A stretch of 64,000 bases of DNA from Cherax quadricarinatus (GCF_038502225.1 NW_027195543.1:88501-152500), one strand, 5' to 3'. Positions 51,595 to 63,423 are shown, counted from the first letter of the stretch. Translations and numbers: made by a program. The notes: generated by a model from the sequence alone, not told the origin.

Positions 51595-51840
51595 ATGGTT
51601 GGCTATCGTGTTCTCATATCAAACATTTATGTGAATTAGAAGCGATTTTCTCATTAGTTTGGCCGACTCTCGGCATATCTGCCACCAAAGCCTATTTCTC
51701 GCCATCAGCTGCTAATAAACACTGCCAGGGAAGGCCTTTTGTTAAACAGAAAATACTGACGGCTTTACCAACCGCAACAGGTGTCCAGACTCTCCGCTCT
51801 GTTGTCCGTAATGACGACATGACGGTTTGTTATACGTGTC
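51595..51840. other. Unique spacer
   Basis: About 245 bp of single-copy DNA between the 29-bp and ACCGGT arrays, with no recognised element or gene. The long plus-strand frame of the left array simply continues through it into the right array. Confidence 0.5.
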
Positions 51841-54800
51841 GAGGACCGGAGGAGAGGCGAGGTCTAGGACCGGTGGAGAGGCGAGGTCTAGCACCGGTGG
51901 AGAGGCGAGGTCTAGGACCGGTGGAGAGGCGAGGTCTAGCACCGGTGGAGAGGCGAGGTCTAGCACCGGTGGAGAGGCGAGGTCTAGCACCGGTGGAGAG
52001 GCGAGGTCTAGCACCGGTTGAGAGGCGAGGTCTAGCACCGGTGGAGAGGCGAGGTCTAGCACCGGTGGATAGGCGAGGTCTAGGACCGGTGTAGAGGCGA
52101 GGTCTAGCACCGGTGGAGAGGCGACTTCTAGGACCGGTGGAGAGGCGAGGTCTAGCACCGGTGGAGAGGCGAGGTCTAGGACCGGTGTAGAGGCGAGGTC
52201 TAGCACCGGTGGAGAGGCGACTTCTAGGACCGGTGGAGAGGCGAGGTCTAGCACCGGTGGAGAGGCGAGGTCTAGGACCGGTGTAGAGGCGAGGTCTAGC
52301 ACCGGTGAAGAGGCGAGATCTTGGACCGGTGGAGAGGCGAGGTCTAGGACCGGTGGAGAGGCGAGGTCTAGGACCGGTGGAGAGGCGAGGTCCAGGACCG
52401 GTGGAGAGGCGAGGTCTATGACCAGTGGAGAGGCGAGGTCTAGGACCGGTGGAGAGGCGAGGTCTAGGACCAGTGGAGAGGCGAGGTCTAGCACCGGTGG
52501 AGAGGCGAGGTCTAGTACCGGTGGAGAGGCGAGGTCTAGGACCGGTGGAGAGGCGAGGTCTAGGACCGGTGGAGAGGCGAGGTCTAGGACCAGTGGAGAG
52601 GCGAGGTCTAGCACCGGTGGAGAGGCGAGATCTAGGACCGGTGGAGAGGCGAGGTCTAGGACCGGTGGAGAGGCGAGGTCTAGCACCGGTGGAGAGGCGA
52701 GGTCTAGCACCGGTGGAGAGGCGAGGTCTAGGACCGGTGGAGAGGCGAGGTCTAGGACCGGTGGAGAGGCGAGGTCCAGGACCGGTGTAGAGGCGAGGTC
52801 TAGCACCGGTGGAGAGGCGAGATCTAGGACCGGTGGAGAGGCGAGGTCTAGGACCGGTGGAGAGGCGAGGTTTAGCACCGGTGGAGAGGCGAGGTCTAGA
52901 ACCGGTGGAGAGATGAGGTCGAGGACCGGTGCAGAGGCGAGCTCAAGGACCGGTAGAGAGCCGAGGTCTAGGACCGGTGGAGAGGGGAGCTCAAGGACCG
53001 GTGGAGAGGCGAGGAGGTCTAGGACCGGTGGAGAGGGGATCTCGAGGACCGGTGGAGAGTCGAGCTCAAAGACCGGTAGAGAGCCGAGGTTTAGGACCGG
53101 TGGAGAGGGGAGTTAGAGGACCGGTGGAGAGGCGAGGCCTAGGACCGGTCGAGAAGCGAGGTCTAGAACCGGTGGAGAGGAGAGCTCGAGGACCGGTGGA
53201 GAGACGATCTCGAGGACCGTTGGAGAAGCGAGGGCTAGGACTGGTGGAGAGGCGAGTTCGAGGACCGGTGGAGAGGCGAGGTGTTGGACCGGTGGAGAGG
53301 AAGCTCGAGGACCGGTGGAGAGGCGAGGTCTAGGACAGGTGGGGAGGAACCTCGAGGACCGGTGGAGAGGCGAACTCGAAGAACGATAGAGAGGCGAGCT
53401 CGAGGACCGGTGGAGAGGGAAGCTCGAGGAATGGTGGAGAGGGAAGCTCCAGGACCGGTGGGGAGGGAAGCTCGAGAACTGGTGGAGAGGGAAGCTCGAG
53501 GAACGGAGGAGAGGAAGCTCGAGGACCGGTGGAGAGGGGAGCTCGAGGACCGGTGGAGAGGGAAGCTAGAGGACCGGTGTAGAGGGTAGCTCGAGGACCG
53601 GTGGAGAGGCAAGGTCTAGGACCGGTGGAGAGGCGAGATCTAGGACCTGTGGAGAGGAAGCTCGAGGACCGGTGGTGAGGGAAGCTCAAGGACCGGTGTA
53701 GAGGGTAGCTCGAGGACCGGTGGAGAGGGGAGCTCGAGGACCGGTGGAGAGGCGAGGCTTAGGACCGGTGGAGAGGAAGCTTGAGGACCGGTGGAGAGTC
53801 GAGCTCGAGGACCGGTGGAGAGGAAAGCTCGAGGACCGGTGGAGAGGGAAGCTCGAGGACCGGTGGAGAGGGGAGCTCGAGGAATGGTGGAGAGGGAAGC
53901 TTGAGGACAGGTAGGGAGGGAAGCTCGAGGACTGGTGGAGAGGGAAGCTCGAGGAACGGTGGAGAGGAAGCTCGATGACCGGTGGAGAGGGGAGCTCGAG
54001 GACCGGTGGAGAGGGAAGCTCAAGGACCGGTGTAGAGGGTAGCTCGAGGACCGGTGGAGAGGGGAGCTCGAGGACCGGTGGAGAGGCAAGATCTAGGACC
54101 GGTGGAGAGGCGATTTCTAGGACCTGTGGAGAGGAAGCTCGAGGACCGATGGAAAGGGAAGCTCGAGGACCGGTGTAGAGGGTAGCTCGAGGACCGGTGG
54201 AGAGGGGAGCTCGAGGACCGGTGGAGAGGGAAGCTCGAGGACCGGTGTAGAGGGTAGCTCGAGGACCGGTGGAGAGGGGAGCTCGAGGACCGGTGGAGAG
54301 GCAAGATCTAGGACCGGTGGAGAGGCGATTTCTAGGACCTGTGGAGAGGAAGCTCGAGGACCGATGGAAAGGGAAGCTCGAGGACCGGTGTAGAGGGTAG
54401 CTTGAGGACCGGTGGAGAGGGGAGCTCGAGGACCGGTGGAGAGGCAAGGTCTAGGACCGGTGGAGAGGCGAGGTCTAGGACCTGTGGAAAGGAAGCTCGA
54501 GGACCGGTGGAGAGGCGAGGTCTAGGACCGGAGGAGAGGAAGCTCGCTAACCGGTGGAGAGGGAAGCTCAAGAACCGGTGAAGAGGGGAGCTCGAGGACC
54601 GGTGGAGAGAGGAGCTCGCGGACCGGTGGAGAGGGAAGCTCGAGGACCGGTGGAGAGGAAACTCACGGACCGGTGGAGAGGAAGCTGGAGGACCGGTGGA
54701 GAGGAAGCTCGAGGACCGGTGAAGAGGAAGCTCACGGACCGGTGGAGAGGAAGCTCACGGACCGGTAGAGAGGAAGCTCGAGGACCGGTGGAGAGGGGAG

Positions 54801-57032
54801 CTCACGGACCGGTGGAGAGGAAGCTGGAGGACCGGTGGAGAGAAAGCTCGAGGACCGGTGGAGAGGAAGCTCACGGACCGGTAGAGAGGAAGCTCGAGGA
54901 CCGGTGGAGAGGGGAGCTCACGGACCGGTGGAGAGGAAGCTGGAGGACCGGTGGGGAGGAAGCTCACGGACCGGTGGGGAGGAAGCTCACGGATCGGTGG
55001 AGAGGAAGCTCACAGACCGGTGGGAAGCTCACGGACCGGTGGGGAGGAAGCTCACGGACCGGTGGGGAGGAAACTCACGGACCGGTGGGGAGGACGCTCA
55101 CGGAGCGGGGGGGAGGAAGATCACGGACCGGTGGGGAGGTAGCTCACGGACCGGTGGGGAGGAAGCTCACGGACCGGTGGGGAGGAAGCTCACGGACCGG
55201 TGGGGAGGAAGCTCACGGACCGGTGGGGAGGAAGCTCACGGACCGGTGGGGAGGAAGCTCACGGACCGGTGGGGAGGAAGCTCACGGACCGGTGGGGAGG
55301 AAGCTCACGGACCGGTGGGGAGGAAGCTCACGGACCGGTGGAGAGGAAGCTCACGGACCGGTGGAGAGGAAGCTCACGGACCGGTGGGGAGGAAGCTCAC
55401 GGACCGGTGGGGAGGAAGCTCACGGACCGGTGGGGAGGAAGCTCACGGACCGGTGGGGAGGAAGCTCACGGACCGGTGGGGAGGAAGCTCACGGACCGGT
55501 GGGGAGGAAGCTCACGGACCGGTGGGGAGGAAGCTCACGGACCGGTGGGGAGGAAGCTCACGGACCGGTGGGGAGCAAGCTCACGGACCGGTGGGGAGGA
55601 AGCTCACGGACCGGTGGGGAGGAAGCTCACGGACCGGTGGGGAGGAAGCTCACGGACCGGTGGGGAGGAAACTCACGGACCGGTGGGGAGGAAGCTCACG
55701 GACCGGTGGGGAGGAAGCTCACGGACCGGTGGGGAGGAAGCTCACGGACCGGTGGGGAGGAAGCTCACGGACCGGTGGGGAGGAAGCTCACGGACCGGTG
55801 GGGAGGAAGCTCACGGACCGGTGGGGAGGAAGCTCACGGACCGGTGGGGAGGAAGCTCACGGACCGGTGGGGAGGAAGCTCACGGACCGGTGGAGAGGAA
55901 GCTCACGGACCGGTGGAGAGGAAGCTCACGGACCGGTGGGGAGGAAGCTCACGGACCGGTGGGGAGGAAGCTCACGGACCGGTGGGGAGGAAGCTCACGG
56001 ACCGGTGGGGAGGAAGCTCACGGACCGGTGGGGAGGAAGCTCACGGACCGGTGGGGAGGAAGCTCACGGACCGGTGGGGAGGAAGCTCACGGACCGGTGG
56101 GGAGCAAGCTCACGGACCGGTGGGGAGGAAGCTCACGGACCGGTGGGGAGGAAGCTCACGGACCGGTGGGGAGGAACCTCACGGTCCGGTGGGGAGGAAG
56201 CTCACGGACCGGTGGGGAGGAAGCTCACGGACCGGTGGGGAGGAAACTCACGGACCGGTGGGGAGGAAGCTCACGGACCGGTGGGGAGGAAGCTCACGGA
56301 CCGGTGGGGAGGAAGCTCACGGACCGGTGGGGAGGAAGCTCACGGACCGGTGGGGAGGAAGCTCACGGACCAGTGGGGAGGAAGCTCACGGACCGGTGGG
56401 GAGGAAGCTCACGGACCGGTGGGGAGGAAGCTCACGGACCGGTGGGGAGGAAGCTCACGGACCGGTGTGGAGGAAGCTCATGGACCGGTGGGGAGGAAGC
56501 TCACGGACCGGTGGGGAGGAAGCTCACGGACCGGTGGGGAGGAAGCTCACGGACCGGTGGGGAGGAAGCTCACGGACCGGTGGGGAGGAAGCTCACGGAC
56601 CGGTGGGGAGGAAGCTCACGGACCGGTGGGGAGGAAGCTCACGGACCGGTGGGGAGGAAGCTCACGGACCGGTGGGGAGGAAGCTCACGGACCGGTGGGG
56701 AGGAAGCTCACGGACCGGTGGGGAGGAAGCTCACGGACCGGTGGGGAGGAAGCTCACGGACCGGTGGGGAGGAAGCTCACGGACCGGTGGGGAGGAAGCT
56801 CACGGACCGGTGGGGAGGAAGCTCACGGACCGGTGGGGAGGAAGCTCACGGACCGGTGGGGAGGAAGCTCACGGACCGGTGGGGAGGAAGCTCACGGACC
56901 GGTGGGGAGGAAGCTCACGGACCGGTGGGGAGGAAGCTCACGGACCGGTGGGGAGGAAGCTCACGGACCGGTGGGGAGGAAGCTCACGGACCGGTGGAGA
57001 GGAAGCTCACGGACCGGTGGGGAGGAAGCTCA
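51841..57032. repeat. ACCGGT minisatellite, 24 bp shifting to 23 bp
   Basis: All units share GGACCGGTGGAGAGG or GGACCGGTGGGGAGG. At 51841-53200 the unit is 24 bp with CGAGGTCTA; at 53200-54600 the tail becomes GAAGCTCGA or GGAGCTCGA with mixed lengths; at 54600-57032 it is a very uniform 23 bp, GGACCGGTGGGGAGGAAGCT plus CAC. The array thus changes sequence and length gradually in one direction. Plus-strand frames (up to 832 codons, Gly/Arg/Glu/Lys/Ser-rich) and minus-strand Pro/Leu/Ser frames arise from it. The palindrome ACCGGT (AgeI site) occurs in nearly every copy and CpG is frequent. Confidence 0.96.
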
Positions 57033-57130
57033 ACACTCCTGGTAAACTGTAGTAGAAGGGAAGTTCTTTCATCTTGTACGAGCGAGTAACATGTTCCTTA
57101 TAGCAGTTTAACAACATGACTGGCAGCAGT

Positions 57131-57284
57131 AACCACACGCACACGCACACTCACACGCACACGCACACTCACACGCACACTCACACGCTCACGCACACGC
57201 ACACTCACATTCACACTCACACACACACTCACACGAACACTCACACGCACACTAACATACACACTCACACGCACACTCACACGC
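57131..57284. repeat. (ACACGC/ACTCAC) microsatellite
   Basis: About 150 bp of CA-based hexamers (CACACG, CACTCA). It ends exactly where sequence homologous to the retrotransposon ORF2 begins, at the truncated 5' end of copy 1. Confidence 0.93.
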
Positions 57285-58499
57285 ACAGAAGTAAGACACG
57301 AGAGAGAGGGGTGGGTAGATTGCGTTTTCCTGGACTGCAGGAATGCCTTTGACACAGTTCCCCACAAGAAATTAGTGCAGAAGCTGGAGGATCAGGCGTA
57401 TGTAAAAGGGAGGGCACTGCAATGGATAAGAGAATACCTGACAGGGAGGCAGCAACGAGTCATGGTACTTGAAGAGGTATCACAGTGGTCGCATGTTACG
57501 AGCGGGGTCCCACAGGGGTCAGTTCAAGGACCAGTGCTATTTTTGATATATGTGAACGACATGATGGAAGGAATAGACTCTGAAGTGTCCCTGTTCGCAG
57601 ATGACGTGAAGTTGATGAGAAGAATTAAATCGGACGAGGATGAGGCAGGACTGCAAAGAGACCTGGACAGGCTGAACATGTGGTCCGGTAACTGGCTTCT
57701 CGAATTCAATCCAGCCAAATGCAAAGTCATGAAGATTGGGGAGGGACAAAGAAGACCGCAGACAGAGTATAGGCTAGGTGGACAAAGACTACAGACCTAA
57801 CTCAGGGAGAAAGACATTGGGGTGACCATAACACCGAGCACATCACCGGAGGCACACATCAACCAAATAAATGCTGCAGCATACGGGCGCCTGGCAAACC
57901 TGAGAATAGCGTTCCGATACCTTAATAAGGAATCGTTCAAGACACTGTACACTGTGTATGTTAGGCCCATACTGGAGTATGCAGCACCAGTCTGGAACCC
58001 ACACCTGGTCAAGCACGTCAAGAAGTTAGAGAATGTACAAAGGTTTGCAACAAGGCTAGTCCCAGAGCTCAAGGGAATGTCGTAATGTCGTACGAGGAAA
58101 GGTTAAGGGAAATCGGACTGACGACACTGGATGACAGAAGGGTCAGGGGAGACATGATAACGACATACAAGATACTGCGGGGAATAGACAAGGTGGACAG
58201 AGATAGGATGTTCCAGAGAGGGGACACAGGGACTAGGGGTCACAACTGGAAGCTGAAGACTCAGACGAGTCACAGGGACGTTAGGAAGTATTTCTTCAGT
58301 CATAGAGTTGTCAGCAAGTGGAATAGCCTAGCAAGTGAAGTAGTGGAGGCAGGAACCATACATAGTTTTAAGAAGAGGTATGACAAAGCTCAGGAAGCAG
58401 AGAGAGAGAGGACCCAGTAGCGATCAGTGAAGAGGCGGGGCCAGAAGCAGAGTCTCGACCCCTGCAACCACAATTAGGTGAGTACAGTTAGGTGAGTAC
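57285..58499 (+). mobile_element. Non-LTR retrotransposon copy 1, 5'-truncated
   Basis: This copy starts inside ORF2 just before the reverse transcriptase motif region and continues through the 3' end, matching the near-complete copy at 58.9-63.2 kb base for base in long stretches. It ends with two 14-bp tail repeats, AATTAGGTGAGTAC (58472-58485) and AGTTAGGTGAGTAC (58486-58499), the kind of short tandem tail known for CR1/L2-group elements. The 5' truncation is typical of target-primed reverse transcription. Target-site duplications cannot be seen because both flanks are CA-rich microsatellite. Confidence 0.88.
57300..58420 (+). pseudogene. Reverse transcriptase C-terminal part, broken
   Basis: The frame encodes the catalytic half of a non-LTR reverse transcriptase: DCVFLDCRNAFDTVPH, TSGVPQGSV, then SLFADDVKLM (the FADD catalytic box) and LEFNPAKCKVM, followed by the thumb-like segment with RLANLRIAFRY and EYAAPVWNPH. 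It is disabled by an in-frame TAA at 57798-57800 and by a frameshift at 58076-58091, where the octamer AATGTCGT is duplicated in tandem. After the shift the C-terminal part (58085-58420) continues with SYEERLREIGL and DVRKYFFSHRVV. The change GSVLG to GSVQG at the PQGS box is unusual for the family. Confidence 0.88.
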
Positions 58500-58662
58500 T
58501 AACACGCACACTCACACGCACACTCACACGCACACTCACACGCACACTCACACGCACACTCACACGCACACTCACACGCACACTCACACGCACACACACG
58601 CACATTCACACGCACACTCACACGCACACTCACACGCACACTCACACACACACGCACACACA

Positions 58663-58726
<64 letters not shown>
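58500..58726. repeat. CA-based microsatellite after copy 1 tail
   Basis: Begins immediately after the second tail repeat of copy 1, first as ACACGCACACTC repeats and then as pure (CA)n to about 58726. His/Thr frames across it are artefacts. Confidence 0.94.
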
Positions 58727-58727
<1 letters not shown>

Positions 58728-58872
58728 TAAGTATGTGCCGGTCAAACCTCTGGAGGTTGGGGGTCAGGTCACAAGAAGTTGTGGGCAACAAAGGACCACT
58801 GAGACTTACATTACAACGCACAAGCCACCTACCTTTCAGTACATAATAAACCCACACATAATTCCTCACAAA

Positions 58873-58909
<37 letters not shown>

Positions 58910-58914
58910 CCAGA
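58727..58914. other. Short unique segment and (CA)n
   Basis: About 145 bp of single-copy sequence (58727-58874) of unknown origin, then (CA)n at about 58875-58905. It may include part of the 5' leader of the following element copy. Confidence 0.45.
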
Positions 58915-59123
58915 CTCACACATACACTCCCCACCTCACCACCGACATCTCACTTCTTCCCCTGATCCCTCCCCTCCCTCGTTCACCCTCCCCCTCCCCA
59001 TCCCTCTCCCACATAGCCACAGTCCCTCCACTACCTCCCCCCCACACTCTGACATACACACTACTAACCTAACATACAGAACTAATAGGTTTCCCACTCT
59101 GAGGCAATCAGGATAAAACAAAA

Positions 59124-60004
59124 ATGGGTTGTCAGAGAGCAACAAGAAAAACCAAGGGACAGGAGGAGGAAGCTGCAAAGGAAGATTGGGCAGCAGAGCT
59201 CATAAAAAGAGATCATGAATGGGAAAAGAAACTAGAAGAACTTAGCATGAGAATGGAAGAGAGGATAGATATGGAAAGCAGGAAGTGGGAGGTGCATGTC
59301 AAATCAGCAGAGGCTAGGATACAGAGTTTAGAAGAGGAACTGAAAAATCTGAAACAGCCTAAAGAACTAAAGAACATTTTGGGATTGACAACAGAGACTG
59401 CTACCTCAGTCACAAATAAGGGGACTGTAGGGAAAGAAGGGGCACAACTGCATGGGGAAGCTCTATCAGAGGAGACTGTAGTAAATGAAAGAGCTAAGCT
59501 TTATGTGGAGGCCCTAACAGACAACAACAGAGCCCAAGGAAAGCCGAGAAGGGAAAATGACAGGCCACTGAGCCAAAGTACATTAGCCAGTGAAACTGAA
59601 GAAAGGAAAGCTGCAGTGCAGGAAACCAAATTAAATGAGGGGATACACAGGGATACGCAGTGGGAGAATGAAAGGGTGAGGTCAGTCTTTGTGTATGGGC
59701 TCCAGGAAGTTGAAGGGGAAACATATGAAGCAAGAAAACAAGGGGAAAAAAAGCAATTGAAAGCATCATGAAAGCAATAGGAGAAGACGACATGACCCAG
59801 CTGGAAAATTTTCGGAGAATAGGGGGGTTTGTAAAAAAAAGAAGCCGGCCAGTGAAAGTGACCTTCAAGGCAGAAGCGACTCGGACCAGGATTCTGCAGG
59901 AGAAAGCACGATTAAGGGACATGCCGGCATACAGGAAGGTGTATATCGACTGCGACAGAACACAAGAAGAAAGGAAGAAACTGAGAGACATGGTACAAAA
60001 GTGA
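59124..60004 (+). pseudogene. Retrotransposon ORF1 (coiled coil and RRM-like), one frameshift
   Basis: The first part (59124-59771) starts MGCQRATRKTKGQ and has a charged segment with heptad-like spacing (KLEELSMRMEERIDMESRKW, then EARIQSLEEELKNLKQPK), likely a coiled coil at residues 25-80. A polar linker follows, then VFVYGLQEVEGETYEARK. Near the A-run at about 59748 the frame shifts, and the protein continues as SIMKAIGEDDMTQLENFRRI, VKVTFKAEATRTRIL and VYIDCDRTQEERKKLR. This resembles the RNA-binding RRM-like region of L1-type ORF1 proteins, which coat element RNA and act as nucleic-acid chaperones. No CCHC zinc knuckle is visible. The stop TGA at 60002-60004 overlaps the start of the ORF2 frame. 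Confidence 0.75.
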
Positions 60005-61122
60005 AAGGAGGAAAGAGAGGGGATGGACAAGACAGACAGGAGATCCCAGACCCAGGAAGAAGATCACATACAGCCTCCCTCACAACTTCCTATAGAAGCC
60101 TCCCAACCAGGTCAACCCCAGTGAAACCAAACACTCTAAATCAAAACACCCATGCCACATCCAATGCCCCCACCCACTACATTACAAACTCCACCCCCAC
60201 AGCAACAACCCATAGTTCCTTACCAGGTCTCCCACTTCCCCAACCCCAATATACCTCCCAGACCACAGTCTTAGAAAAGAAGTTGAAGGTGTGGTATACA
60301 AATGCAGATGGAATAACAAACAAGTATGAGGAGTGGCACGAAAGAATCAAAGAGACATCCCCAGACATAATAGCACTCACAGAAACAAAACTCACCAGAA
60401 TAATAACAGATTCAATCTTTCCATCCGGATACCAAATCCTCAGGAAAGACAGAGGGAGGAGAGGGGGGGGAGGAGTTGCACTGCTCACTAAAAACCAGTG
60501 GGATTTTGAGAAAATGGAAGGAATGGATGGCAAGGGCGAAAGGGACTACTTAGTAGGAACAATCCAGTCTGAGGGACATAAGGTGATAATTGCAGTAATG
60601 TACAACCCACCACAGAACTGCAGGAGGCCAAGAGAAGAATACGATGAGAGCAACAGAGCAATGATCGACACACTAGCCGAGGTGGCCAGGAGAGCACACA
60701 TGGGGGGAGCAAAGTTACTAGTTATGGGTGATTTCAATCACAAGGAGATTGACTGCAAAAACCTGGAGCCCCATGGGGGTCCCGAAACATGGAGAGCCAA
60801 GATGATGGATGTGGTACTGGAAAACTTCATGCATCAACATGTTAGAGACACTATCAGAGAGAGAGGAGAGGGTGAACCAGCAAGGCTGGACCTTGTATTC
60901 ACCATGAGTAGTTTGGACATCGAGGGTATCATGTATGAAAGGCCCCTGGGAGCTAGTGATCATGTGGTTCTGTGCTTCGACTACATAGTTGAGCTCCAAG
61001 TGGAGAGAGCAGCAGGAATAGGCTGGGAAAAACCAAACTACAAAAGGGGGAACTACTCAGGCATGAGGAACTTCCTTCAAGACATTCAGTGGGAGAGGGA
61101 ACTGACAGGAAAACCAATATAA
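60001..61122 (+). pseudogene. Retrotransposon ORF2, endonuclease part
   Basis: This frame encodes an apurinic/apyrimidinic-like endonuclease, which nicks target DNA to prime reverse transcription. Visible motifs, in order: VWYTNADGITNK (metal-binding Asn), DIIALTETKL (catalytic Glu), VIIAVMYNPPQN, LLVMGDFNHKEID (Asp and Asn of the active site), ARLDLVFT and ASDHVVLCFDY (Ser-Asp-His end motif). A Thr/Pro-rich leader of about 95 residues precedes the domain. There is no ATG before the domain; the frame opens with GTG at 60001, overlapping the ORF1 stop. It ends at an in-frame TAA (61120-61122), after which the same frame continues directly as the reverse transcriptase, so this is one ORF2 split by a nonsense change. 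Confidence 0.85.
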
Positions 61123-61125
61123 GAA

Positions 61126-62814
61126 ATGATAGACTATGTAGCAACAAAATGCAAGGAGGCAGAAGAGAGGTTTGTTCCCAAGGGAAACAGAAATAATGGG
61201 AAGAACAGAACGAGTCCTTGGTTCACCCAAAGGTGTAGGGAGGCAAAAACTAGGTGTACTAGAGAATGGAAAAGGTACAGAAGACAGAGAACTCAGGAAA
61301 ATAAAGAAATCAGCCGAAGAGCCAGAAACGAATATGCACAGATAAGAAGGGAGGCTCAGAGACAATATGAAAATGACATAGCATCAAAAGTAAAGACTGA
61401 CCCGACGTTGTTGTACAGCCACATCAGGGGGAAAACAACAGTCAAGGACCAGGTAATCAGACTGAGGAAGGGTGATGGGGAATTCACAAGAAACGACCAA
61501 GAGGTATGTCAGGAGCTCAACACAAGATTTAAAGAGGTATTTACAGTGGTAACCAGTAGGTCTCCAGGAAATCAGAACAGGGGGACACACCAGCAAGTGC
61601 TGGATGAGGTACATATAACCAAGGAGGAGGTGAAGAAGCTGCTATGCGAACTTGACACCTCAAAGGCGGTGGGACCAGACAACATATCTCCATGGATCCT
61701 TAAAGAGGGAGCAGAGATATTGTGTGAGCCATTAACAAAGATATTCAACACATCATTTGAAACTGGGCAACTCCCTGAGGTATGGAAAATGGCAAATGTA
61801 GTCCCAATTTTTAAAAAAGGAGACAGACATGAGGCACTAAACTACAGACCTGTATCACTAACGTGTATAGTATGCAAAGTCATGGAGAAGATCATCAGGA
61901 GGAGAGTGGTGGGGCACCTGGAAAGAAACAAGTGTATAATTGACAACCAGCACGGTTTCAGGGAAGGAAAATCCTGTGTCACAAACCTACTAGAGTTTTA
62001 TGACAAGGTGACAGAAGTAAGACAAGAGAGAGAGGGGTGGATCGACTGCATATTTTTGGACTGCAAGAAGGCCTTCGACACAGTTCCTCACAAGAGTTTA
62101 CTGCAAAAGCTAGAGGATCAGGCACACATAACAGGAAAGGCACTGCAATGGATCAGAGAATACCTGACAGGGAGGCAACAACGAGTCATGGTACGCGACG
62201 AGGTGTCAGAGTGGGCGCCTGTGACAAGCGGGGTTCCACAGGGGTCAGTCCTAGGACCTGTGCTGTTCTTGGTATATGTGAACGACATAACGGAAGGGAT
62301 AGACTCAGAAGTGTCATTGTTTGCAGATGATGCGAAGTTAATGAAAAGAATCAAATCGGATGAGGATCAGGCAGGACTACAAAGAGACCTGGACAGGCTA
62401 CAAGCCTGGTCCAGCAACTGGCTCCTTGAATTTAACCCTGCCAAATGCAAAGTCATGAACATTGGGGAAGGGCAAAGAAGACCGCAGACACAATATAGTT
62501 TAGATGGCCAAAGACTGCAAACCTCACTCAAGGAAAAAGATCTGGGGGTGAGCATAACACCGAGCATATCTCCTGAGGCGCACATCAATCAGATAACTGC
62601 TGCAGCATACGGGCGCCTGGCAAACCTACGGATAGCGTTCCGATACCTCAGTAAGGATTCGTTTAAGACTCTGTATACCATTTACGTCAGGCCCATACTG
62701 GAGTATGCAGCACCAGTTTGGAATCCACACCTAGTCAAGCACGTCAAGAAATTAGAGAAAGTACAAAGGTTTTGCAACAAGACTAGTCCCAGAGCTACGG
62801 GGATTGTCCTATGA
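61126..62814 (+). pseudogene. Retrotransposon ORF2, reverse transcriptase part
   Basis: Same frame as the endonuclease part, after the TAA. A basic linker (residues 1-120, with RRARNEYAQIRREAQRQYEN) leads to the reverse transcriptase: AVGPDNISPWILKE, then YRPVSLTCIVCKVMEKI, QHGFREGKSC, DCIFLDCKKAFDTVPH (residues about 307-322), GVPQGS (369-374) and FADDA (399-403), which supplies the catalytic Asp pair, then LEFNPAKCKVMNIGE. All core catalytic residues are intact. The C-terminal part ends early at 62814 because one extra T near 62768 shifts the frame after VQRF; homologous sequence continues to about 63130 with more small deletions. Confidence 0.88.
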
Positions 62815-63213
62815 AGAAGGTTGAAATCGGCCTGATGACACTGGAGGACAGGAGGGTCAGGGAGGCATGATAACGACATATAAAATACTGCACCGGAATA
62901 GACAAGGTGGACAAGATGGGATGTTCCAGAGATGGGACACAGACACAGAGGTCAATTGGTTGGAAGTTGAAGACTCAGATGAATCAAAGGGATGTTAGGA
63001 AGTATTTCTTCAGTCATAGAAGTAGTCAAGCCGTGGAATAGCCAGCAAAGTGAAGTAGTGGAGGCAGGAACCATACATAGTTTTAAGAGAGGTATGACGA
63101 AGCTCAGGAAGCAGAGAGAGAGAGGACCCAGTAGCGATCAGTGAAGAGGCGGGGCCAGGAGCTGAGTCTCGACCCCTGCAACCACAATTAGGTGAATACA
63201 ATTAGGTGAGTAC

Positions 63214-63420
63214 AGACACACACACACGCACACACACAGACACACACTCACGCTCACACACACTGGCACACAGACACACACACACGGACACACACACTCG
63301 CACAGACACACACACACGCACACACACACACTGGCACACAGACACACACACACACACACACGCACACAGACACACACGCACGCACACACACACACAGGCA
63401 CACACACACACACACACAAG
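63214..63420. repeat. CA-based microsatellite after copy 2 tail
   Basis: Starts at the last base of the copy 2 tail and runs about 205 bp as ACACAC with GACACA, CGCACA and TGGCACA insertions. It ends at the truncated start of copy 3, so every junction between element copies on this side of the window is a CA-rich tract. Confidence 0.93.
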
Positions 63421-63423
63421 AGC

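Larger units (their letters stand above)
58915..63213 (+). mobile_element. Non-LTR retrotransposon copy 2, nearly complete
   Basis: About 4.3 kb with the order C-rich leader, ORF1 (59124-60004), ORF2 endonuclease (60001-61122), ORF2 reverse transcriptase (61126-62814), a degraded 3' coding end (to about 63130), and two 14-bp tails AATTAGGTGAATAC and AATTAGGTGAGTAC (63186-63213). The layout and domains fit the jockey/CR1/L2 group of non-LTR elements; the exact clade needs a tree. The left limit is uncertain, since the C-rich tract at 58915-59123 is taken as leader only from its position. ORF1 and ORF2 carry frameshifts and one stop, so this copy is not expected to be autonomous. Confidence 0.85.

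Noticed and set aside
47968..52094. His/Pro-rich protein genes of more than 1,100 codons
   Set aside because: The 29-residue period equals three 29-bp DNA units, and the frame runs on through an unrelated spacer into a different array.
54554..57089. Gly/Arg/Glu-rich protein (832 codons)
   Set aside because: All plus frames are similarly open across the 23-bp unit; the translation is an artefact of the repeat.
57285..58420. Intact cellular reverse transcriptase or telomerase gene
   Set aside because: The motifs are those of non-LTR elements, the frame is broken, and a 3' element tail follows.
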